A stretch of DNA of 64,000 bases from Devosia sp. (GTDB lineage Bacteria > Pseudomonadota > Alphaproteobacteria > Rhizobiales > Devosiaceae), in the NCBI RefSeq assembly GCF_017744655.1, contig NZ_JAGIAW010000001.1:496001-560000 (forward strand), in the 5' to 3' direction. This document shows positions 11,797 to 20,739 of this stretch, piece by piece. Position numbers and translations under genes: made by a program. Each line of letters opens with the position of its first letter. Position 1 is the first letter of the stretch. Below the pieces are notes generated by a model. That model made no database searches. It was not told the DNA's origin and worked only from the letters and a program-made list of their open reading frames with translations.

Positions 11797-11914
11797 TTCG
11801 CGTTTCATTGGGGTAACGGCTTCAGGCATCCTTCCTATCAAAGAATTAATCCCGCAGCCGCAATTCGGCCCAGCCTCGCGGCAATCGTGCGCCCGAATTT
11901 GCAATGAGGGCACG

Positions 11915-12406
11915 ATGAAATCAGCGATTCTCGCTCTGGTGCTGCTGGCAATGCCGCTGGCCCCGGCTTTGGCCGCAGAGACCTATTCCGATCCCAAGGC
12001 GCTGGTACAGGCCATTTATGATGGCTATCGGCCCGGCGCGCCGCATGGCGACCCCGCGGAGCACTATTCCGCCCGGCTCAAGGGCATTGCCCAACTGGCC
12101 GAGGAAAACGCTCATGTCACCAAGACTGCAGGCTCCGAACTCGATCCGGTCGCCGACCCGACCTTCAATCCCTTCCTGCCCGATGCCAGCGCATTGCTCT
12201 TCGATCTCAACATCGGCGAGCCCGCGCGCCTTGATGGCCGCGCCGTGGTGACGGTTACCTACCACAATTTCGACCAGCCGCGGCTCCTCGCCATTTCGCT
12301 GGTCGAAGAAGATGGCAGTTGGAAAGTCGACGATGTCGCCTCGATGGGGAGCGATGTCCCATGGCTACTCAGTTGGGCTCTGGCGGCTGATCCCTACGCG
12401 ATGTGA
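11915..12406 (+). CDS. Exported protein, DUF3828-like, paralogue 3 of 3
   Basis: 163 residues with signal peptide MKSAILALVLLAMPLAPALA. It keeps the opening block PKALVQAIYDGY and the closing block EDGSWKVDDVAS; the central block has drifted to ADPTFNPFLP. It therefore looks like the most diverged of the three. It is separated from paralogue 2 by 210 bp that include a family B repeat, so it may have its own promoter. The ATG at 11915 is preceded by GAGGG. Longer in-frame starts run through the repeat and are rejected. Confidence 0.82.
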   Translation: MKSAILALVLLAMPLAPALAAETYSDPKALVQAIYDGYRPGAPHGDPAEHYSARLKGIAQLAEENAHVTKTAGSELDPVADPTFNPFLPDASALLFDLNIGEPARLDGRAVVTVTYHNFDQPRLLAISLVEEDGSWKVDDVASMGSDVPWLLSWALAADPYAM

Positions 12407-12475
12407 GGGGCACTCCCTCACCGTGAAGCTGCGACGCGAATTGCTTCACTCGTGGCGGAAACATGGTCCCCCACC

Positions 12476-12559
12476 GTCGTCACCGCCGGGCTTGTCCCGG
12501 TGGTCCATGGGATCTTGCAGCAAAGGATGGATTGCCGGGACAAGCCCGGCAATGACGAC
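12476..12559. repeat. Intergenic palindromic repeat, family A, copy 2
   Basis: Same paired hairpins as at 3856-3928: CCGGGCTTGTCCCGG and TTGCCGGGACAAGCCCGGCAA, ending in ATGACGACG. It sits between convergent genes and could act as a two-way terminator. Confidence 0.8.
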
Positions 12560-12610
12560 GAATGGGAGATGGGTGGGATCTGCTACCGGCCGGCCCGGCG
12601 CGGTTGCGCT

Positions 12611-14428
12611 CTAAATCGCCGCCGTCGCCGCCTCCAGCCAGGCCTTCACATCGCCTGAAACCTTCGGCCCAATCTCCGAGCGCACCTTGGCGTGGAAATC
12701 GTTCAGCCAGCCACGCTCTGGCTCAGTAAGAAGCCCATTGTCGATCAACCTGACATCGATCGGCGCCAGCGTCAGCGTTTCAAACTCCAAATAGCCCGGA
12801 AAACCCTCGGCTTCCCGCACCACCACGAGGTTCTCGATGCGGATGCCGTATTCGCCGGCCTTGTAGAAACCCGGCTCGTTGGAAATCACATTGCCAACCT
12901 CAAGCGGCAGGGGATAGCGCGGCGCAATGCCGATCGGGCCCTCATGCACCCCGAGATAGGCGCCCACGCCATGGCCGGTGCCGTGATTGTAGGTAACGCC
13001 GTCGGCCCAGAGGAATTGCCGCGCCAACACGTCGATCTGCGCGCCGCTGGTGCCCTTGGGAAAGCGCGCCATGGAAATGGCGATCATGCCCTTCAACACG
13101 CGGGTATAGCGGTCCTTCTGCTCAGCCGTCGCCTCACCGGTCGCCAGCGTGCGGGTAATGTCGGTCGTGCCCGAAAGATACTGCGCGCCGCTATCGACCA
13201 GCATGATCTCGCCGGCATTGAGTTTCCGGTCAGTCTTGGTCGAAACGCGATAGTGGACGATGGCCCCATTCGGCCCTGCGCCCGAAATCGTATCGAAGCT
13301 GGCGTCAACGCAGCTTTCTTCCTCGCGGCGGAAGGCCTCCAGTGCGGTGACGATACCGATTTCGGTCAATTCGCCCTTCGGTGCTTCACTATCGAACCAG
13401 CACAGGAATTTTGCCAGCGCCACGCCATCGAGCCGGTGCGCCTCGCGCATGCCGGCCAGTTCCGCCTCGTTCTTGCGCGATTTGGGCAGCAAAACGGGAT
13501 CGCGCTTTTCGATCAGCTTTGCGCCGGCTCCGGTCAGCGTCTCAGCAATGGCAATGGGCGCGCTGGCCGGATCGACCAGCACCGACTTGCCATTCTTGCC
13601 CAGCTTCTCCAACGCCTTCGTCAGCTTCTTCGCCGCTTCGATCTTGGCAATGCCATCGAGCGCGGTTTCCAGTTCCGGGGTCACCTTGGCCGGATCAAGG
13701 AACAGCGTCGGCTTGCCCTTTTGCGGCACCACGGCAAAGCCGAGCACGAAGGGCGTATTCGGCACGTCGCGGCCGCGAATATTGAACAGCCAGCAGATGG
13801 ATTCGGGCAGGGTGAACACCACTGCATCGGCGCCGTCATCGCCCAGCGTCTTCTGCAACTGCGCGATCTTGTCCTCGGCGGTCTGCCCAGCGCGGTTGTG
13901 GCCGAGAATTTCGATAGCACCAGCGGGCGGCGCCGGGCGATCGCTCCAGACGCTGTCGATGAAATTGTCATGGGCCACAACCTTGGCATGGCCCTTGAGC
14001 TTATCCGTCAGGTCGCGCACTTCGCCCGGCGTGTGCAGCCAGGGATCATAGGCAACGACCGCGTCCTTCTTCACATAGGGTTTTGCATCGATCGCCAGGC
14101 TCGTCACCTCGTGCACATCCACCAGCTTGGTGTCCGTCTGTGCCGGCGCCTGCAGCGTGTAGCGGCTATCGATGAAGAGGTGCGCGTCCTTGAGGCCAAC
14201 CAGTGCCAGCCCGGCCGAACCGGTAAAGCCCGTAACATAGGCAAGACGCGCTTCGCTTGGGGGGACAGATTCGCCACGATGCGCATCAGCGCGCGGCACG
14301 AGGAAATAATCGACACCGGCCGCCTTCATCGCCTTGCGCAGCGCGGCAAGCCGCGGGGCCACCTGGCTCGGCTCTGACTTTTCCTCAAAGCTCTGAAATT
14401 TTGCGGGAGGGAAGGGGGAGGTGGTCAT
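12611..14428 (-). CDS. Aminopeptidase P family protein (Xaa-Pro aminopeptidase)
   Basis: M24B metallopeptidase of 605 residues, expected to remove an N-terminal residue preceding proline, in the cytoplasm. Like the long eukaryotic-type APP1 form it has two creatinase-like N-terminal domains and a pita-bread catalytic domain. The dinuclear metal ligands are visible: two Asp in VDSGAQYLSGTTDITR, a His in GTGHGVGAYLGVHEG, and Glu residues in ISNEPGFY and YGIRIENL. The ATG at 14428 is chosen because GGGATG lies at a suitable distance; another ATG at 14437 would add three residues. It is convergent with the exported-protein cluster and divergent from the microprotein genes. Confidence 0.93.
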   Translation of the reverse strand: MTTSPFPPAKFQSFEEKSEPSQVAPRLAALRKAMKAAGVDYFLVPRADAHRGESVPPSEARLAYVTGFTGSAGLALVGLKDAHLFIDSRYTLQAPAQTDTKLVDVHEVTSLAIDAKPYVKKDAVVAYDPWLHTPGEVRDLTDKLKGHAKVVAHDNFIDSVWSDRPAPPAGAIEILGHNRAGQTAEDKIAQLQKTLGDDGADAVVFTLPESICWLFNIRGRDVPNTPFVLGFAVVPQKGKPTLFLDPAKVTPELETALDGIAKIEAAKKLTKALEKLGKNGKSVLVDPASAPIAIAETLTGAGAKLIEKRDPVLLPKSRKNEAELAGMREAHRLDGVALAKFLCWFDSEAPKGELTEIGIVTALEAFRREEESCVDASFDTISGAGPNGAIVHYRVSTKTDRKLNAGEIMLVDSGAQYLSGTTDITRTLATGEATAEQKDRYTRVLKGMIAISMARFPKGTSGAQIDVLARQFLWADGVTYNHGTGHGVGAYLGVHEGPIGIAPRYPLPLEVGNVISNEPGFYKAGEYGIRIENLVVVREAEGFPGYLEFETLTLAPIDVRLIDNGLLTEPERGWLNDFHAKVRSEIGPKVSGDVKAWLEAATAAI

Positions 14429-14532
14429 GCGTATCATCCCGACTGCGTCGCCGTCATGGCTGGCTTGTGGTTCCTGCGCTGGTGAAAGCGCCCGGGGAAC
14501 CTATCTTATTGTGCGGAACCAGGAGACGAAAA

Positions 14533-14667
14533 ATGAGCAAAGAGAGTAATTTCTTCCAGCGCGCCCTCAACGCACTGGTCGAAGGCCGCACCCGGCAGGC
14601 CGAACGTTATGTCGCGCAGTATGCGCGCGATCACATGCGGTCTGAATCGAAAGTGAACAAGCGTTAA
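14533..14667 (+). CDS. 44-residue basic microprotein, tandem paralogue 1
   Basis: Begins MSKESNFFQRALNALVEG and is rich in Arg, Gln and Ala, predicted to be a single amphipathic helix. The AGGAGA site at 14521 is a strong ribosome binding site at good distance from the ATG. The next gene encodes a relative: aligned without gaps, ten of 24 core positions are identical (N, F, A-L, L, R, R, A, R, V). This makes a random open frame very unlikely. It resembles the many small basic proteins of rhizobial relatives in size only; I know of no function. Confidence 0.78.
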   Translation: MSKESNFFQRALNALVEGRTRQAERYVAQYARDHMRSESKVNKR

Positions 14668-14785
14668 CTGCGCCTTGCATGAGTGGCATGGCTGGTCTGT
14701 CACCAAGCCTCTAACGCAGGGCTGAGAAAATAGGTAAAACCCAACTCGACGCTAGGCAATAGACCTACGTCGCATGGAGTAAAAG

Positions 14786-14917
14786 ATGACTGAGAGCAAG
14801 AACGGTTTCCGCAACGCACTGGGTGGTCTGATTGACGCTCGTGGTCGCGAAGCGTCTCGCCAGGTCAGCTACCGCATGCAGCACCAGCTGATCGGCGCCG
14901 TAACCAAGCGCCCCTAA
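14786..14917 (+). CDS. 43-residue basic microprotein, tandem paralogue 2
   Basis: Begins MTESKNGFRNALGGLIDAR, a basic helical peptide paralogous to the product of 14533-14667. GGAGTAAAAG precedes the ATG, and a strong terminator follows 33 bp after the stop, so this is a compact transcription unit. The conserved core is N-x-F-x-x-A-L-x-x-L-(V/I)-(E/D)-x-R-x-R-x-A-x-R-x-V. No known domain is recognised. Confidence 0.78.
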   Translation: MTESKNGFRNALGGLIDARGREASRQVSYRMQHQLIGAVTKRP

Positions 14918-14949
14918 GCGGCAGCTAGTTACCTGTTGACGATCCGACG

Positions 14950-14983
14950 ATCCCCGAAGCCTGCTTCGGGGATTTTGCTTTTT
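14950..14983 (+). terminator. Rho-independent terminator after the microprotein pair
   Basis: Stem ATCCCCGAAGC (14950-14960) with GCTTCGGGGAT (14963-14973), followed by TTTTGCTTTTT. Strong, and oriented to stop transcription of the microprotein genes. Confidence 0.92.
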
Positions 14984-15052
14984 GGGGGGTAGCAGATCCA
15001 TAACGAAAGGGGCGCTCGCGCGCCCCTCGATGCTACCAGTCTGCTAACGAAG

Positions 15053-15922
15053 TCAGCGCTTTTCCAGCACCAACGTTGTCCAGTCCTTGCGCTTGAGGTG
15101 ATCCACCAGCCGGAAGCCGGCCAGCTCATAGGCGGCGATGACGCCATCGGCCTGGGTGTTGAGAATCCCCGACAGAATCGCCGTGCCGCCAGACTGAGCG
15201 ATCCCGCCCATACCCGGCGCCAGCTCGGTGAGCGGCCCAGCCAGAATGTTCGCAACGATCAGATCATAAGGCGCCCACGCCGCGATCTCGGGATGATCGA
15301 GCCCCGTCGCCTCGATGGAGTCGATATTCTCGCCGACGCCATTTTCCTCAGCATTTTCAATGGTCGTCGTCACCGCGATGGGGTCGATATCCGTCGCCAA
15401 AATCTTGCCGCCCAAGCGCTTCGCCACTGCAATCGCCAGCACACCGGTACCGGTGCCGATATCGATGACTGCCTTGGGTGTCGTCTTGGCCAACAGCATT
15501 TCGATGGCTTCGAGGCAACCCGTCGTCGTCTCGTGATGCCCGGTGCCAAAGGCCTGAGCCGCATCGATTTTCATCGGCGTCAGTCCCTCGGGGATCGGTC
15601 CGGTCTCGTGGCTGCCATAAACGTAAAAACCGCCCGCGATCACCGGCGCCAGGCCTTCGAGCGACTTGGCGACCCAGTTGATCTCCATGTCGATTTCCTC
15701 GACGGAAAAATCCACAGCGCCGCCAAGCACTTGGCTTGCCAGTTCATTGAAGGCGTCAATGTTGGGCGGGCTGTCGCAGGTGGCTTCAAACACCCATTCG
15801 CCCGTCTCCTCGATCTCATGCGCCGAGGCAGTCAGGGCCAGATCGTCGCGCTCCATGACCGCATCGACCAGGGCATAGGCCTGTTCCTTGGTGAGGGTCG
15901 CGGAAAGCTGGTCGACGGACAT
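15053..15922 (-). CDS. prmA: Ribosomal protein L11 methyltransferase PrmA
   Basis: SAM-dependent trimethylation of L11 lysines. The C-terminal catalytic half shows QAFGTGHHETT, the SAM motif DIGTGTGVLAIA and ILATDIDPIAV; the family NPPY-like position reads VANILAGPL, typical of PrmA. The N-terminal half is the L11-recognition domain. The length of 289 residues is normal. The ATG at 15922 is the only reasonable start. A GC-rich hairpin followed by TTTC (minus strand, about 15029 to 15003) may end the transcript and faces the microprotein terminator. Confidence 0.95.
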   Translation of the reverse strand: MSVDQLSATLTKEQAYALVDAVMERDDLALTASAHEIEETGEWVFEATCDSPPNIDAFNELASQVLGGAVDFSVEEIDMEINWVAKSLEGLAPVIAGGFYVYGSHETGPIPEGLTPMKIDAAQAFGTGHHETTTGCLEAIEMLLAKTTPKAVIDIGTGTGVLAIAVAKRLGGKILATDIDPIAVTTTIENAEENGVGENIDSIEATGLDHPEIAAWAPYDLIVANILAGPLTELAPGMGGIAQSGGTAILSGILNTQADGVIAAYELAGFRLVDHLKRKDWTTLVLEKR

Positions 15923-16019
15923 GGCAGGTAATCCCGGGTTATTTGCCGCCCTAGTTGCGGCAGGTGGCGCGGCGAGTCAATGCCGTGCCATATCACTTTG
16001 ATTTATCAGGGAAATGACT

Positions 16020-17777
16020 TCAGGCGCGCTGGCGCGTCTGGGGCGAAAAGCCCTCGGTGACGATGCAGTTGCGACCCGCGCCCTTGGCCATATAGAGCCG
16101 CTGATCGGCGAGCGAGAAGATGTCGTCCCAGTCCTGAGCAGAACCGGCGGGCCGCATGGCGACGCCGAAACTCGCCGTAACCTTCAAGTCCAGCTTGCTT
16201 TGCACCGCTGTCTCGCACAGCAAAATGCGCAGGCGTTCCAGAAAGTTATAGGCGGTAATGTCGTCGGCCCGACGCAGGATGAGGACAAATTCCTCGCCAC
16301 CAATGCGCGCCAATGTGTCACCGGTCCGCAGTGCGCCATCCATCAGCCGCGCCACGCCCGAAAGCACTTCGTCGCCCACGGCATGGCCATGGGTATCGTT
16401 GACGACCTTGAAATGGTCGATGTCGAACAGCACGACAGCGAGGGATTCCCCGATCCGGTCGGCCCGGCGGAACATGGCGCCGACCCGGCTCAGCAGCGCG
16501 CGGCGGTTGAGCAAGCCCGTCAGCGTATCGGTCTCGGCCAGCCGGCGCAGACGGCGATTGAGACGGCGCTGCTCCTCTTCGAGTACGCGCTTTTCCGTCA
16601 GGTTCTGGCGCAAAACATCGAGGCCGCTGAAGATGTTACCGACTTCGCGCGCCATGCCTTGCGGCAGTTCTGGTCGGCCGTGGTCTCCGCCGGCCAGCGC
16701 CAGCACATCGTCATGAAGACGCATCAGCGGCGAAAACAACGTGCGCCGGAAGACGACAGCGACGATCACGAGCACCGCCAAGATGGCCCCGGTCAGCAGT
16801 GCCGCACTCACCAGTGCCTTCAATGAATTTTCGGCATTGCGATGCATGGCTGCGACCGAATGGCTGACGACGGCCGTTCGCAACAGTTCCGAGCTGCGCA
16901 TGCCGGGAACATAGTCTGCCGTCAGCGCCGCGGGGGAGAGCGAGTTGTAAGCGGTATGGTTCTCCGCCGCGTCGAGCGCCAGGAGGAGCGCGCCATCGAA
17001 GAAATCGTGCTGCACCGCCTTGACCAGGTCGGCGATCTCGGGATCGGGCAGCAGCTTGTCCGCCTGGCTCACGCTGGTGGACCAGAGGCTGCGGATGATG
17101 CCTTCGGTCGCCTGCATCCGCTGCAGATACATCGGATCCCGCTCCGGCGGCGCCACGAGGGCCATGACAACGAAGGAACCGAGACGGCCTTCCTGATCGC
17201 GCAAGGTGCTGGCGCTGTTGGCGAGCATCAGTTCGCCGGCAAGACTTGGCGTCTCGACCATGAGGTGGCCGCTGACGAGATCGCGCAGCGTCGTGGCCGC
17301 GTCGGCCGCGGTAAACATGGCCAGAATGCCACGGGCAATTTCGCGCGGGTCGCGTTCGGCAAAGCTTGTATTGGCGGCAAAGTCCACCTTCTGGCGGCCA
17401 TTGGCGAGGTCGGCATGCAAGCGCGCTAGCGCCGGGCCGCATTCGTCGTCAATGAGCGTACCTTCGAACACCGCTTCCATGCGGCTCACGGCGGCATCGG
17501 TCTCTGCGCGCTTGGCGGCCAGTTCGGCGCGGCGGGCAGCGGCGTCTTCGTCGGTCGCGCCCATGGCCGAATTTGCCGGCCCGCGTTCCGAGGAAATGGC
17601 GTTCACCGCTTCGAGCAGGGCGCTGAAGCGTTCGAGTTCGTAGGCGCCATGGCTGTGACGTTGGTAGTCATTGAAGTTGGTGAGGACTGCGGTGCCGCCC
17701 AGCAGCAGGCAGCCAATGGCCGCGGCCGCAATTCCCATCCACTGCAGGTGCTGTATTTTGAACACGACGGACCCCAC
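16020..17777 (-). CDS. Membrane-bound diguanylate cyclase (GGDEF)
   Basis: Makes cyclic di-GMP at the inner membrane. One N-terminal transmembrane segment (about 12-34) is followed by a ~280-residue extracytoplasmic helical sensor region, a second membrane segment (about 325-345), a HAMP-like stretch and a C-terminal GGDEF domain. The active site reads GGEEF, and RTGD five residues before it is an intact inhibitory I-site, so product inhibition is expected. The start codon is GTG at 17777; other starts a few codons in are possible and no ribosome binding site stands out. No EAL domain is present. The ligand of the sensor region is unknown. Confidence 0.92.
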   Translation of the reverse strand: MGSVVFKIQHLQWMGIAAAAIGCLLLGGTAVLTNFNDYQRHSHGAYELERFSALLEAVNAISSERGPANSAMGATDEDAAARRAELAAKRAETDAAVSRMEAVFEGTLIDDECGPALARLHADLANGRQKVDFAANTSFAERDPREIARGILAMFTAADAATTLRDLVSGHLMVETPSLAGELMLANSASTLRDQEGRLGSFVVMALVAPPERDPMYLQRMQATEGIIRSLWSTSVSQADKLLPDPEIADLVKAVQHDFFDGALLLALDAAENHTAYNSLSPAALTADYVPGMRSSELLRTAVVSHSVAAMHRNAENSLKALVSAALLTGAILAVLVIVAVVFRRTLFSPLMRLHDDVLALAGGDHGRPELPQGMAREVGNIFSGLDVLRQNLTEKRVLEEEQRRLNRRLRRLAETDTLTGLLNRRALLSRVGAMFRRADRIGESLAVVLFDIDHFKVVNDTHGHAVGDEVLSGVARLMDGALRTGDTLARIGGEEFVLILRRADDITAYNFLERLRILLCETAVQSKLDLKVTASFGVAMRPAGSAQDWDDIFSLADQRLYMAKGAGRNCIVTEGFSPQTRQRA

Positions 17778-17847
17778 GCACTGCGCTCATGAAAGCACGA
17801 GTGGTTCTGACAAGGCGTGAACGCAGGTGGTTAATTGAGTTTGGCTA

Positions 17848-18165
17848 TCAGATAAGTACGGCGGTGCCGGAGACGGAAACCATGAGCATGGAGCCGCCCT
17901 GGCCGACGACCTCGTAATCGATATCGACGCCGACGACGGCATTGGCGCCGAGACGCTTTGCCTCGTTCTCGAGTTCGGCAAAGGCCTCGCGGCGCGCATC
18001 GCGCAGGGTGGATTCATAGGCGCCGGCACGGCCGCCGACGATGTCGCGAATGCCGGCAAACAGGTCCTTGAAGATATTGGCGCCAACGATGACTTCGCCG
18101 GTCGCGATGCCGAGATATTCCTTGATCTGGTGTCCCTCGAGCGTCGGTGTCGTCGAAATGATCAT
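17848..18165 (-). CDS. YbjQ/UPF0145 family protein
   Basis: 105-residue protein beginning [11 protein letters not shown], with [19 protein letters not shown] and the Gly-rich [12 protein letters not shown] segment typical of the YbjQ (PF01906) family, often labelled heavy-metal-binding although the function is not settled. The ATG at 18165 is chosen because GGAGG lies eight bases upstream; an ATG at 18180 would overlap this site. It sits 33 bp downstream of uvrD on the same strand, so it may share its transcript. Confidence 0.88.
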   Translation of the reverse strand: MIISTTPTLEGHQIKEYLGIATGEVIVGANIFKDLFAGIRDIVGGRAGAYESTLRDARREAFAELENEAKRLGANAVVGVDIDYEVVGQGGSMLMVSVSGTAVLI

Positions 18166-18198
18166 CGGTGATGCCTCCATGCCCCGAACGCGTCGGGA

Positions 18199-20538
18199 CT
18201 AGCCTTTCTGGATGAAGCTTTCGAGAACTTTCTTGGTTCCGGCCTTCTCGAAATCGATCGTCAGCTTGTTGCCCTCGACACTCATGACTTCGCCATAGCC
18301 GAATTTCAGGTGAAAGACGCGCTCACCGGGCTTGTAGCCGCTCGATTGGCCGCCGAGGTCGACCGACCGCGCCACCAGTTCACCCTCAATGGTGAGGGGA
18401 CCGCCACCCTTGCGATTGGCTTGGTTGGCGCGCGCGCGCTGCCAGCCCGGCGTTTCATAGACGCTCTCGAAGGGATCGGCCTTGTTGAAACGGCTGGCGG
18501 CACCGCCGCCATAACCGTAGCCGCCATAGGCGGAGCCCCGGTCGGTCACGACCACAGCGTCCGGCGGCAGCTCATCGACAAAGCGAGATGGCATGGCAGA
18601 TTGCCACAATCCATGAATGCGCCGGTTCTGCGCCGCTGAAATGCGCACCCGCTTGCGGCCTCTCGTGATCCCCACATAGGCCAATCGTCGCTCTTCCTCG
18701 AGCCCGGCGCGCCCGCTTTCGTCCATCGAGCGCTGGCTTGGAAAAGTGCCTTCTTCCCAACCCGTCAGGAAAACCGTGTTGAATTCCAGACCCTTGGCCG
18801 AATGGAGCGTCATGATGGTCACGGCATCGCTGGCTTCGGCACTGTCGCGATCCATGACCAGAGAAATATGCTCCAGGAAACCACCAAGCGTCTCGAACTC
18901 TTCCATCGAGCGGCTGAGTTCCTTGAGGTTTTCCTTACGCCCCTGGGACTCGGCGGATTTGTCGGCTGCCAGCATGTCCATATAGCCGCTCTCTTCGAGG
19001 ATCTGCTCGACAAGCTGGTAAGGCGGCAGGCTCTCCGCGCGGTATGCCCAATTGTGGAACTGGTCGACAAGGCCACGCAGGGTCGTGCGCTGCTTGGGTT
19101 TCAGCTCTTCCGTGTCGATCAGCATGCTCGTTGCCGACAGCAAGGGTACGCGCTGATGGCGCGCCGTTTCCATCAGCGTCTTCACCGTGGCATCGCCGAG
19201 GCCGCGCTTCGGCACGTTGATGATGCGTTCGAAGGCCAGATCGTCGGCCGGCTGCGCCACGAGCCGCAGATAGGCGAGCGCATCGCGGATTTCCTTGCGC
19301 TCATAAAAGCGCGGGCCGCCCACAACCCGATAGTTCAGCCCCAACGTAATGAAGCGCTCTTCAAGTTCGCGCATCTGGTACGACGCGCGCACCAATATCG
19401 CCATCGAGTTCAGCGGCTCGTTGAGACGCTGATACTGCTCGATCTCTTCGCCGACCGTCCGCGCCTCTTCCTCGGAGTCATAGACTTGCGTGAAAGAGAT
19501 CGGCTCGCCGGCCTCGGCGATGTCGGTATGCAGGGTCTTGCCGAGCCGGCTTTCGTTGTGAGCGATCAGTGTCGAGGCAGCCTTGAGGATATTGGCCGTC
19601 GACCGGTAATTGCGTTCGAGTTTTATGACTTTTGCGCCGGGAAAGTCCGTTTCGAAGCGGAGGATATTGTCCACCTCGGCGCCGCGCCAGCCATAGATCG
19701 ACTGGTCATCGTCGCCCACCACGCAGATATTGGCTTCCGAGGCGGGTTTCCCCTGGGCGAGCAGACGTAGCCAAAGGTATTGGGCCGTGTTGCTGTCCTG
19801 ATATTCGTCGACCAGCATGTATTTGAATTTGCGGTGATATTCGGCGAGAACGTCCGGTTGTTCTTTGAACAGCCGAATACACTCTAACAGTAGATCTCCG
19901 AAGTCAGCGGCGTTCAGAGTCTTCAAGCGAGCCTGATATTGGAGGTAAAGTTTTCCGCCCTTGCCATTCGCAAATCCAATATCGCCTTTTTTGATGACCT
20001 CGTCGGGTTGAAGGCCCTGGTTTTTCCAAGAATCGATTGATGAGGCCAATACTTTTGCTTGCCAACGCTTTTCATCGATGTTTTCGGCTTCCAGCAATTG
20101 CTTGAGAACCCGAATTTGATCGTCTGTATCGAGAATAGTAAACGTGGATTGGAGGCCTACTAGCGGCGCGCGCTCGCGCAGAATGCGCGAAGAAATCGAG
20201 TGAAACGTGCCAAGCCAGCGCATACCTTCGACGTTAGAGCCAACAAGCTGACCAATGCGTTCTCGCATTTCGCGAGCCGCTTTGTTGGTGAAGGTTACGG
20301 ACAAAACGTCCCACGGCTTGGCCAATCCACTGTTGAGAATATGGGCAATGCGCGTCGTCAGCACGCGCGTCTTGCCCGTGCCCGCTCCGGCAAGCACCAG
20401 AAGCGGGCCTTCAGTCGTCAGCACGGCGTCTCGCTGCTCGGGGTTGAGGCCGCGCAGATAGTCCGGCACTTGCCGGTTCAACTGGCTCGTGATCGGGCCG
20501 CCTTGGGGACGGGGCAGGGGGTGGATTTCACCGGGCAT
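18199..20538 (-). CDS. uvrD: ATP-dependent DNA helicase UvrD/PcrA
   Basis: Superfamily 1A 3'-5' helicase of nucleotide-excision and mismatch repair. Walker A is GAGTGKT (51-57). VDEYQDSN (motif II), GDDDQSIYGWRGAE (motif III), the Y-R-S motif IV region, TLHSAKGLEF (motif V) and VGITRGRKR (motif VI) are all present in order. It has 779 residues, close to the ~720-800 of the family. The C-terminus carries the Tudor-like segment VFHLKFGYGEVMSVEGNKLTIDF in shorter form, known to bind RNA polymerase in related helicases. The ATG at 20538 is the first plausible start. Confidence 0.96.
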   Translation of the reverse strand: MPGEIHPLPRPQGGPITSQLNRQVPDYLRGLNPEQRDAVLTTEGPLLVLAGAGTGKTRVLTTRIAHILNSGLAKPWDVLSVTFTNKAAREMRERIGQLVGSNVEGMRWLGTFHSISSRILRERAPLVGLQSTFTILDTDDQIRVLKQLLEAENIDEKRWQAKVLASSIDSWKNQGLQPDEVIKKGDIGFANGKGGKLYLQYQARLKTLNAADFGDLLLECIRLFKEQPDVLAEYHRKFKYMLVDEYQDSNTAQYLWLRLLAQGKPASEANICVVGDDDQSIYGWRGAEVDNILRFETDFPGAKVIKLERNYRSTANILKAASTLIAHNESRLGKTLHTDIAEAGEPISFTQVYDSEEEARTVGEEIEQYQRLNEPLNSMAILVRASYQMRELEERFITLGLNYRVVGGPRFYERKEIRDALAYLRLVAQPADDLAFERIINVPKRGLGDATVKTLMETARHQRVPLLSATSMLIDTEELKPKQRTTLRGLVDQFHNWAYRAESLPPYQLVEQILEESGYMDMLAADKSAESQGRKENLKELSRSMEEFETLGGFLEHISLVMDRDSAEASDAVTIMTLHSAKGLEFNTVFLTGWEEGTFPSQRSMDESGRAGLEEERRLAYVGITRGRKRVRISAAQNRRIHGLWQSAMPSRFVDELPPDAVVVTDRGSAYGGYGYGGGAASRFNKADPFESVYETPGWQRARANQANRKGGGPLTIEGELVARSVDLGGQSSGYKPGERVFHLKFGYGEVMSVEGNKLTIDFEKAGTKKVLESFIQKG

Positions 20539-20656
20539 CAGGGGCCTTTCCGTCGCGCGGGGCCGGGGTAGGCACGCTCTGCGCGGGATTGACGAATCTT
20601 ATTTTGTTCTCGTTCGCAATATAGGGTTCCGACGCTGCGATGTATAGGACGCGCTG

Positions 20657-20685
20657 CCGTCACCGATCCGTCATGCAACTGTCAC
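20657..20685 (+). promoter_or_regulatory. Candidate Pho box (three 11-nt units)
   Basis: Three heptamers, CCGTCAC (20657), CCGTCAT (20668) and CTGTCAC (20679), are separated by 4-base spacers, giving the exact 11-base period of PhoB sites (consensus CTGTCAT/C). It lies 55 bp before the start of a secreted phytase-like gene, whose product would suit phosphate starvation. Confidence 0.68.
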
Positions 20686-20739
20686 CGGGAGGTCTTGGCC
20701 CGCCTCTATGCGAATGCGCATTCATTAGGGGGACCTCAC

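Noticed and set aside
12692..14377. 561-codon open frame on the plus strand opposite the aminopeptidase P gene
   Set aside because: Shadow of a well-supported M24 peptidase gene; low-complexity Arg/Ala/Gln product without any recognisable fold.
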